A stretch of 61,252 nucleotides of DNA from NCBI GenBank assembly GCA_032718475.1, contig JAUCBJ010007574.1, forward strand, positions 1 through 61,252, given 5' to 3'. Positions 47,252 to 54,856 of the stretch are shown here, one piece after another. The number at the start of each line of letters is the position of its first letter. Within the stretch, counting starts at the first letter, position 1. Under the pieces are notes generated by a model that made no database searches, was not told the origin of the DNA, and saw only the letters and a list, made by a program, of their open reading frames with translations. The DNA is from Nemertoderma westbladi (lineage: Eukaryota > Xenacoelomorpha > Nemertodermatida > Nemertodermatidae). Position numbers and translations under genes: made by a program.

Positions 47252-47963
47252 GTAAGTAAAATCTGCCTTCCACCATCTGACTGTACTATCGATGCCAGTA
47301 GCAAACAATTTACATTTATTATCTACCGGTACAACAGTATTGCAGTAGACTCATTATTAATTACTGTCAGACTGCGGTGGTACCGATAGCCTAAACCGTG
47401 ATCGAAGCACTCGATCAATAGGCCTACATCTGTCTATCTGCTTGTCTACCCAACTACCGCTACCGGATCATTCGAGTAAGCCTACTGCTACTATAGTAGC
47501 GATATAGACCCTACTGAACAACAATGAATACTGCAGTTTTCACTATATAACATACTGACTAACTGAGTTCTCACACAGCGATTAGCTAGGCCTATTGTTG
47601 ATTTGTATTGGTTAACGCTACCGGTACGTCTGACTTCTAGCAGACTTTTCACTAGCACTATTGCACTGACTGACTGTTGACTGCTGTTTATAGACCCTCT
47701 TTCCACGAATAATAACTGCCATCGCTATTATGTCTTGGTTATCGCCACTATCTAACCGCTGGTACACTAACACTACCACACTAGACACTACCGACCGTCT
47801 GCTTTATGTTTCACTGACTGATTGTTACAATACAGCAATAGGCCTAACTGTACAAACACAGTATTGTTGCCTAGTAACCAATTAATATCTACTGTTTTAC
47901 TTTATTTTTAGCAAGTATACAGTATTTTTTATCTTTTTACAAATAATCAACGTATTTTTCTAG
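47252..47963 (+). other. Putative intron before the polymerase exon
   Basis: It runs from the donor GTAAGTAAAA to the acceptor CAACGTATTTTTCTAG, whose AG at 47962-47963 lies seven bases before the polymerase ATG. The last 45 bases repeat the acceptor region at 47018-47062 almost exactly. Confidence 0.55.
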
Positions 47964-47970
47964 ATTCAAG

Positions 47971-50900
47971 ATGCCTATGTCTAGCAATAAAGTTAGCTTC
48001 CCCATCTGCGACAAAGAGATGCGGAGCGATACTTTATCCCGCCATATTAAAATTCATTTCGCGCAATATCGATGCGACTGCTGTCCGACTTGGTCCTCGG
48101 AAAAGAAGACGCTGGTTGGCCATCTTGTTTCGTGTCCTCAGGGGGGAACAGGATTTAGTTACGTAAACGAGCCAGCCGATTGCCACTGCGGGGATTCGCT
48201 CACCCTATCTTCCTTCACTGAGCATGAATGCTACACTCGACTTTTTTCGCGGAAACGCAAAACTCCGACTACCTCCCACTCATCCCCCATCAACTCTACT
48301 CCAGAACAAGTCGGCGGCGGCGACTCCAATAACGAACCTTCAACTTCGCGAGATTCTATTTCCCCAAACAATCCATTTCAACCACCCTCTAACGGAAGCG
48401 CACACGGACGACTGTTTACCTATAACAACGACCTCGCAGAAACAAGACTCGACGCTGAATTAACATTAAACGAAAATTTTCCACACATTCAAGAACACGT
48501 TAGTAGCCATCTACAAAGTGCTTTGGGAACTTTTTTAAGAGTCTGGCTTACAATCAATATCGTAATGGAGCGTGAAACCAGCGAGGATTTTCAAATTGAA
48601 TCATTCTGTTTTAAATCTAGCGGTAACAATAATCAAATTCTAAGTAATAGCGACTTTAATAACTGGTTTTCTAGCGCCGTCAATCGTATCGATCAGCTGT
48701 TAAGCGTGTTTCTCTGCCTCGGCTCGGGTTGGCGCATAATAGCCATCGAGCGAATAACTATTGAGATTGCGCGGTCCCAACGCAACCCCTATTTAAAGGG
48801 TCAAGGCTTCAATAATTCTAAATTATTATTAAATAAAAAATGTTCCGTAAGCGTAGACTGCCCGCTGGGGGAATGCTTTAAATACGCAGTATTGGCCGCC
48901 GCAAATTATAAGAAAATTGATAGAAAAAATAATAATATTAGTAGAATTTCAACGTATACTCCTTTCCTAAACATGTTTGATTTTTCCAATTTAAGTTTCC
49001 CGGTGGACAGAGTAACTGGTATTCCCCAGTTTCTGAAAGCCAACCCTATATACTGTATAAACCTTCTTTATTGGAGTAATATGGAAGAACTCTCCATTCT
49101 AAGTCAACCAGATAGCGCGCACTGTTCCGGTAAAACTGTACTAAACTTATTATTTATCGAAGCCACAAGCAAAAACCCCGCCCACTACGTAGCTATTACT
49201 AACATAAATAGACTAATAAATTCAAAAGATTCTAACGGTAACAAGACGCACTGCGAACGATGTCTCAGAGGCTTTTACACTGACAAATCATTGGAAGAAC
49301 ATCGAGAGCGGTGCTATACGGGTAAACGCCAACTCGAGTATATGCCCGAAAATCTCTTGGTTAAATTTGACAGATACGATAAGACTCTATCCCCTCCTTT
49401 CTGTATATACGCCGACATTGAAACTATTCTAGAACCTACAAACAATATTAAACTCCCACAGAAACATATAGCTAGCGCGGCAGCCTTTTATACAGTACCA
49501 AATCAGAAATTCATTAACCCTCCTAAAACAGATGTTCAAATTTTCCGTGATGATGGCAGTAACCACGTAATGCGCGACTTTCTAACCGCTATGGAAAGTC
49601 ATTGTAGGGAGTTATACGATTGGTCCATTTCTAGCACAAACACGCACGCCCCCATGCAACTCATTACTAGCCAACAAACCGACTTTAATAACGCTACACA
49701 ATGCTACGTTTGCAACTGTAATTTAACCCCCGATTCTCATAATTTAAACCTCAATGACAATCTCAGCACCAAAGTCCGCGATCATGATCATTATAGCGGG
49801 GAGTATCGAGGGGCTGCTTGCGTCAGCTGCAACAGGAAACTTTCCCTAAAACGGAATAATTTTTATATTATATTTCATAACTTGAGGAAATTCGATATGC
49901 ATTTACTACTAAAAGAAGGAATGACCGATAGTTCTAGAACACACTGGAAAATGACTGTAATACCAAAAAACACTGAAACTTATATTCACCTTAAAGTTAG
50001 CTTTCCAATCGATCCGAGTACACCAACAGCCAACGCTAAAGAAAGTATCTCCATTAATTTTCTAGATTCCTATCAATTTATGACTGCCAGCCTAGATAAT
50101 CTTAGTAGTTATCTCACTAAAAAGAATAGTAACCTAGCAACAGCCATACCCCATACACTAGCTCAAATGACCCAACTCTATCCCAACATTAGCGATAACA
50201 CAATAAAAAACAAGGGCGTATTCCCATATTCCTACATTCAAAATATTTCAAACCTACACGAAACTACACTCCCCCCAATAGAAAGCTTCTATAATGATCT
50301 CAAATTGGATCAATGTAGCGCAGACAACTATCAGCGCGCGCTTACTACTTGGGATGAATTAAACTGCGCAACAATCTTCGACTATATGATTGGCTATTTG
50401 GTTCTAGACGTTACCCTATTGGCTGATACTTTCGAGCAGTTCCGATCCCTCCTCTGTCTTACTAATTATGGACTCGAGCCCGTAATGTACTTCACTGCCC
50501 CAGGATTAACTTACGACGCGGCGCTGAAATTTACGCAATCAGAAATTCAATTACTATCAGACGCTTCCATCTACTCGGACTTTGAAACAAATATTAGGGG
50601 TGGTCTAGTTTTCTTGAATACACATTCCGTAGACGCAAATATTCCCGATAAACCCGACTACGACTCCAGTCTCCCCAAGAAATATCTAATTCCCATCGAT
50701 GCGAATAACCTTTACGGCTGCGCCCTGAGCCAGAAACTTCCCTACGCTAATATTAAACTCGTAACTACCCCCATAGACCTAGCTACAGTAGACGCGAGTG
50801 GGGACACTGGTTATTATTGCATAGTTGATCTACATTACCCGAAAGAAATTCATGATTTGACCGCCGATCTGCCTCTAGGAGCGGAGAAGATGTCAGTCCC

Positions 50901-52026
50901 TAAATCCTTTCTTAGCGAATACATGGAAGATCTTTGGGAGCATTACAATCTCACCGATACGGCTACCTGTAGACCATACAACGATACCTGTACTAAGCTA
51001 CTACTACATCAGTTTAATAAGGTTGAATACGGTATCCATATTAAGCTACTTCAGCTCTATTTGAAGCTCGGTCTTAAACTTACACAAGTACATAGGGTCT
51101 ACTCTTTCTCACAAAAATATATTTTCAAGGACTACATTAGTTTTAATACGAATAAAAGACAGTCGGCAAATAACCCATTCGAGGTTCTATTTTATAAGTT
51201 GATGAACAATGCCTTGTATGGGAAATGCCTCCAAAAGGTTAGAGACCGCGTTTCGTTCAGGTTATGCAATAGCGACGAACAATGCGATTTGCTCTTAGCC
51301 AAGCCCAATCATGAATCGTTTGTTGTCTTTACCCCCAACTTGAGTGGTCATACTTTCACTAAAGAGGCTGTTTGCCTAAATCAGGGCGTGTTCATCGGTT
51401 GCACTATACTAGATCTATCTAAGCTACAGATGTACGACCTATTTTACAACAAACTGAAGCCTCTAGAACAAAAACTGGATTGTCAGATTCGCTGTCTAGC
51501 CGGTGACACGGATTCTCTAATGCTAAGCGTAACTAATGCACCACAGCTAACCTTTCTACGGGCAATGTTTGAGGGTGGTTTCCTAGATACTTCCAACTAC
51601 AGTACAACACATCCACTCTATACCATTAAACACAAAGCGGCTCTCGGCTTCGTAAAAGATGAGAGCTGCGGTCTGCAGTATAAACAGTGGGTTTTCCTTA
51701 AACCAAAGGTCTATAGTTTTCAATCCTATGATGCCCCAATCAAGAAAACCGCCAAAGGTGTATCTAGATCTGTTGTCGCTAAGCAACTAACACATGAGGA
51801 TTATGCAGACTGTTTTGAAAACGAGGCAATGCTCTTCCGCTATAACTCTACCTTCACTTCTAGAAAGCATCAAATTTTTACTGGTCATGTCTATAAGAAG
51901 GCACTAACGCTCTGGGATACGAAATCATATTGGAGTAGTAAATATAGCAGCAAACCATACGGGCACTATAGCACTAAGCTTGTTAGACCGGCGAAACGAG
52001 TAGTAATCCCCCCTACTAGGATTTAA
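47971..52026 (+). CDS. Protein-primed-type family B DNA polymerase (Polinton/Maverick/adenovirus-like)
   Basis: A complete 1351-residue frame in one exon. Residues 10-50 are a degenerate C2H2 finger (FPICDKEMRSDTLSRH; the first Cys is Phe) followed by CDCCPTWSSEKK. The proofreading exonuclease has ADIETI (D482, E484), FHNLRKFDMH (D642) and YLVLD (Y809, D813). Between ExoI and ExoII is a zinc endonuclease-VII-like insert: C578/C581, RDHDHYSGEYRG (603-614) and C617/C620. Polymerase motif A is DANNLYG (910-916), motif B KLMNNALYGK (1076-1085) and motif C GDTDSL (D1179, D1181). All catalytic residues are present, so it may be active. This layout is that of polymerases of Polintons and related virus-like elements and linear plasmids. 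No integrase, capsid, ATPase or protease was found nearby, so it is a solitary or stripped-down copy. Start: ATG with A at -3, just after a splice-acceptor-like TTTTTCTAG. Confidence 0.95.
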   Translation: MPMSSNKVSFPICDKEMRSDTLSRHIKIHFAQYRCDCCPTWSSEKKTLVGHLVSCPQGGTGFSYVNEPADCHCGDSLTLSSFTEHECYTRLFSRKRKTPTTSHSSPINSTPEQVGGGDSNNEPSTSRDSISPNNPFQPPSNGSAHGRLFTYNNDLAETRLDAELTLNENFPHIQEHVSSHLQSALGTFLRVWLTINIVMERETSEDFQIESFCFKSSGNNNQILSNSDFNNWFSSAVNRIDQLLSVFLCLGSGWRIIAIERITIEIARSQRNPYLKGQGFNNSKLLLNKKCSVSVDCPLGECFKYAVLAAANYKKIDRKNNNISRISTYTPFLNMFDFSNLSFPVDRVTGIPQFLKANPIYCINLLYWSNMEELSILSQPDSAHCSGKTVLNLLFIEATSKNPAHYVAITNINRLINSKDSNGNKTHCERCLRGFYTDKSLEEHRERCYTGKRQLEYMPENLLVKFDRYDKTLSPPFCIYADIETILEPTNNIKLPQKHIASAAAFYTVPNQKFINPPKTDVQIFRDDGSNHVMRDFLTAMESHCRELYDWSISSTNTHAPMQLITSQQTDFNNATQCYVCNCNLTPDSHNLNLNDNLSTKVRDHDHYSGEYRGAACVSCNRKLSLKRNNFYIIFHNLRKFDMHLLLKEGMTDSSRTHWKMTVIPKNTETYIHLKVSFPIDPSTPTANAKESISINFLDSYQFMTASLDNLSSYLTKKNSNLATAIPHTLAQMTQLYPNISDNTIKNKGVFPYSYIQNISNLHETTLPPIESFYNDLKLDQCSADNYQRALTTWDELNCATIFDYMIGYLVLDVTLLADTFEQFRSLLCLTNYGLEPVMYFTAPGLTYDAALKFTQSEIQLLSDASIYSDFETNIRGGLVFLNTHSVDANIPDKPDYDSSLPKKYLIPIDANNLYGCALSQKLPYANIKLVTTPIDLATVDASGDTGYYCIVDLHYPKEIHDLTADLPLGAEKMSVPKSFLSEYMEDLWEHYNLTDTATCRPYNDTCTKLLLHQFNKVEYGIHIKLLQLYLKLGLKLTQVHRVYSFSQKYIFKDYISFNTNKRQSANNPFEVLFYKLMNNALYGKCLQKVRDRVSFRLCNSDEQCDLLLAKPNHESFVVFTPNLSGHTFTKEAVCLNQGVFIGCTILDLSKLQMYDLFYNKLKPLEQKLDCQIRCLAGDTDSLMLSVTNAPQLTFLRAMFEGGFLDTSNYSTTHPLYTIKHKAALGFVKDESCGLQYKQWVFLKPKVYSFQSYDAPIKKTAKGVSRSVVAKQLTHEDYADCFENEAMLFRYNSTFTSRKHQIFTGHVYKKALTLWDTKSYWSSKYSSKPYGHYSTKLVRPAKRVVIPPTRI

Positions 52027-52040
52027 ATTTATTTTTCTAG

Positions 52041-52556
52041 AATAAGAAATTGAACAACAAAATAGAAATAACCAATAAACAGTTTACCGGAAAAAACATT
52101 GCCAAATTTGAACTAGAGAAAATTTCACAGCAAATTACAGGTCAAAGTTGCTTAAAACCAAACATGTTTATCTACAAAGGTGACGATTCAACTTTAATGC
52201 TATTTCCCAGCGGCGCAGTAACAATTGTAGGCCTATGCAATAATTTAGCTAGTGAATTGCTTTATTTAAAACAAACTATTGGTATGCAAGTGCAAAATTT
52301 GAAACTTAATACCGAAACACGAACTATTATTTTTCCAAGTGTTAATTTTAAATTATTAATGAAAAAATGTGGACATCATACAATTAATAATAAAGCAATA
52401 TTTATTAGCTATACCCCCGAATTATTTTGCGCGATTAGAATATATATAGGACGTGCATATTTCAGTGTATTTCATAGTAATAAAATCGTTTCCATGTGTC
52501 CTGCCGGTGAATTCCCCGGATCATTATCTATTTTACAAACTTTATTATTAAATTAG
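52041..52556 (+). CDS. TBP-fold-like protein downstream of the DNA polymerase (putative)
   Basis: The frame opens directly behind ATTTATTTTTCTAG (AG at 52039-52040), 15 bases after the polymerase stop, and runs to 52556. No ATG lies at its head; the first is at about codon 42 of the frame. Translation must start at a non-ATG codon or come from a spliced upstream exon. The sequence looks like two TATA-binding-protein half-saddles. The first half has KPNMFIYKGDDSTLMLFPSG followed by AVTIVG, the TBP pattern of a strand ending in F-x-S-G-K/A-x-V-x-x-x-G. The second half has ISYTPELFCAIRIYIGRAYF then SVFHSNKIVSMC, matching the TBP Y-x-P-E-L-F...R...F-x-S-x-K-I-V pattern. Length (about 170) equals the TBP core. 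The assignment is by eye. Function as a transcription factor of the element is inference. Confidence 0.6.
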   Translation, partial: NKKLNNKIEITNKQFTGKNIAKFELEKISQQITGQSCLKPNMFIYKGDDSTLMLFPSGAVTIVGLCNNLASELLYLKQTIGMQVQNLKLNTETRTIIFPSVNFKLLMKKCGHHTINNKAIFISYTPELFCAIRIYIGRAYFSVFHSNKIVSMCPAGEFPGSLSILQTLLLN

Positions 52557-52650
52557 TTTATTTACTATGGTATACATGAAAGTTTACTATATTATTTATT
52601 TTGTGTTGGTTTTTATTTCTCCATGAGTGGGGTTTGAATCCGTGACCATC
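52456..52650 (+). repeat. Duplication block X (end of TBP-like ORF and 3' flank)
   Basis: The 195 bp match 54171-54365 with only a few substitutions (for example GTCCTGCCGG against GTCCTACCGG). The block includes the last 33 codons and stop of the TBP-like ORF, so the downstream copy is a 3' fragment of that gene. Confidence 0.95.
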
Positions 52651-53510
52651 CGTGTTACCTACTTTTTATAATTGCATTAGTAGGACTCGAACCCTGGTTT
52701 AACTTATTTTGTGTTGGTTTTATAATGGTCGCGAGTAGGGCTTGAACCCGTGACCAGCTGTTTTTCCTATTTTGTGTTTACTTTTTATAATTCCCATAAA
52801 ACGGGATATGAATAGGGATCGAACCCGTGACCATATGTTTTTCCTATTTTATGTTTAGTTTAGTCTAGTTATTCTATGTTTACTTTTTATATTTTCATGA
52901 CTAGGATTCGAACCCTGGTTTAACTTATTTTGTGTTGGATTTATAATGGTCGCGAGTAGGGAATGAACCTATGACCTCCTGTTTATTTTCCATAAAACGG
53001 GATACGAATAGGGATTGAACCTGTGACCATATGTTTATCCTATTTTGTGTTTAGTTTAGGTACTCTAGTTATTCTATGTTTACTTTTTATATTTTCATGA
53101 TTAGGATTCTAACCCTGGTTTAACTTATTTTGTGTTGGATTTATAATGGTCGTGAGTAGGGATTGAACCCATGACCATCTGTTTATCCTATTTTGTGTTT
53201 ACTTTTTATATTTTTCCATAAAACAGGATACGAGAAGGGGTCGAACATGTGACCACCTGTTTATCCTATTTTATGTTTAGTTTAGTTACTCTAGTTATTC
53301 TATGTTTACTTTTTATATTTTTTATAAAACGGACACGAGTAGGGATTGAACCCGTGACCATATGTTTTCCTAATTTATGTTTAGTTTAGTCTAGTTATTC
53401 TATGTTTACTTTTATATTTTCATCTCTAGGATTCGAACCCTGGTTTAACTTATTTTATGTTGGTTTTTTAATGGTCGCGAGTAGGGATTGAACCTATGAC
53501 CTCCTGTTTA
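52625..53510. repeat. Array of about 13 tRNA B-box-like motifs
   Basis: Two motif types alternate: TAGGATTCGAACCCTGG followed by TTTAACTTATTTTGTGTTGG, and GTAGGGATTGAACCCGTGAC followed by CATCTGTTTATCC. On the minus strand these read GGTTCGAATCC and GGGTTCAATCCC, close to the Pol III B-box. They lie at about 52.63, 52.68, 52.73, 52.81, 52.91, 52.96, 53.01, 53.10, 53.16, 53.24, 53.34, 53.43 and 53.48 kb. Spacing is irregular (about 50-100 bp) and the linkers are related. No A-box or tRNA cloverleaf accompanies them. Confidence 0.8.
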
Positions 53511-53711
53511 TTTTCCATTGGTTGTTTTATATTTAATATGTCACGCTCATCTCTCTTTTTCTTTTCATCTTCACTAAAAATATCTTCGGATTTTTTAAAT
53601 TTTTTGGTAACGGAGCCATTAGTTTTCCTTTCTATGTGTTTCCATATGACGAGATAAATTGTCTTGTCTCATTTCTTTATTACAAACCAAACAACTTTTA
53701 TGTCTATGCAT
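53511..53711 (-). pseudogene. C2H2 zinc-finger fragment related to the polymerase N-terminus
   Basis: On the minus strand an ATG at 53711 opens a 30-codon frame, MHRHKSCLVCNKEMRQDN and then LSRHMETHRKEN, with a stop at 53621-53619. The finger has the full C-x2-C...H-x3-H set and resembles the polymerase finger (CDKEMRSDTLSRH). A neighbouring frame continues with a charged stretch (VTKKFKKSEDIFSEDEKKKR), which suggests one frameshift in a longer gene. It is probably a broken gene of the same virus-like element, in opposite orientation. Confidence 0.6.
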
Positions 53712-53738
53712 TATAAAGCAATGTCAATTGATAATATT

Positions 53739-54170
53739 GAATTTTCACATTATATTTATGTTAAATTATAAATTTATGCTACAATTATTATTTATATTAT
53801 AAAAAACAGAAATATTCGAGTTATATTGCATATTGTGGAATACTTTAGATGTTGGGGGGAATCTGGTTTGCGAGGGATATTTGAATGGTGAGTATAACTA
53901 TCCTTGAGAGCTAGTGCAACGCTATCTCACTATGGATGGGCTTTACCATTGTACTCGCATCTGCTCTCTCATTGGCTGCTCGATGCCTCCGATTAAGGGT
54001 CTAAGACCTTCAAGCTGACCTTTTGCTTAGTTTTCTAATTAGAAGGTCGTGAGTTTGCACCCTAGAAGAGCATTATTCTTTTTCCTAGCTCTCGGCTAAC
54101 TCTAGTACACTCTAGCTTTGACTTTCCCGGCTATAGTGATAGTATGCAACCTTGGGAGTTAATGTGAGTA
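53739..54170 (+). repeat. Duplication block Z, first copy
   Basis: 432 bp repeated at 54411-54856. It includes TTGGGGGGAATCTGGTTTGC, a CTATCTCACTATGGATGGGC stretch and GGTCTAAGACCTTCAAGCTG. No gene lies in it. Confidence 0.95.
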
Positions 54171-54365
54171 CATATTTCAGTGTATTTCATAGTAATAAAA
54201 TCGTTTCCATGTGTCCTACCGGTGAATTCCCCGGATCATTATCTATTTTACAAACTGTATTATTAAATTAGTTTATTTACTATGGTATGCATGAAAGTTT
54301 ACTATATTATTAATTTTGTGTTGGTTTTTATTTTTCCGTGAGTAGGGTTTGAATCCGTGACCATC
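54171..54365 (+). repeat. Duplication block X, second copy (gene fragment)
   Basis: Second copy of 52456-52650, carrying only the last part of the TBP-like ORF, followed by a single B-box-like motif at about 54.35 kb where the first copy has about 13. Confidence 0.95.
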
Positions 54366-54410
54366 TGTTTATCCTATTTTGTGTTTAGTTTAGTTACTCT
54401 ATGTTAAAGT

Positions 54411-54856
54411 GAATTTTCACATTATATTTATGTTAAATTATAAATTTATGCTACAATTATTATTTATATTATAAAAACAGAAATATTCGAGTTATATTGC
54501 ATTATATATTTTACATTGAAGAGGAATACTTTAGATGTGGGGGGGAATCTGGTTTGCGAGGGATATTTGAATGGTGAGTATAACTATCCTTGAGAGCTAG
54601 TGCAACGCTATCTCACTATGGATGGGCTTTACCATTGTACTCGCATCTGCTCTCTCATTGGCTGCTCGATGGCTCCGATTAAGGGTCTAAGACCTTCAAG
54701 CTGATTATTTGCTTAGTTTTCTAATTGGAGGGATGTGAGTTTGCACCCTAGAAGAGCTTTATTCTTTTTCCTAGCTCTCGGCTAACTCTAGTACACTCTA
54801 GCTTTGACTTTCCCGGAGATAGTGATAGTATGCAACCTTGGGAGTTAATGTGAGTA
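54411..54856 (+). repeat. Duplication block Z, second copy
   Basis: 446 bp matching 53739-54170 with scattered substitutions and a short insertion (TATATTTTACATTGAAGAGG near 54.51 kb). Order X-Y-Z then X'-Z' shows a tandem duplication in which the B-box array Y was lost from, or expanded outside, the second copy. Confidence 0.95.

Noticed and set aside
52625-53510. Cluster of tRNA genes
   Set aside because: Only the B-box-like part repeats. No A-box, anticodon arm or acceptor pairing was found at the right distance.
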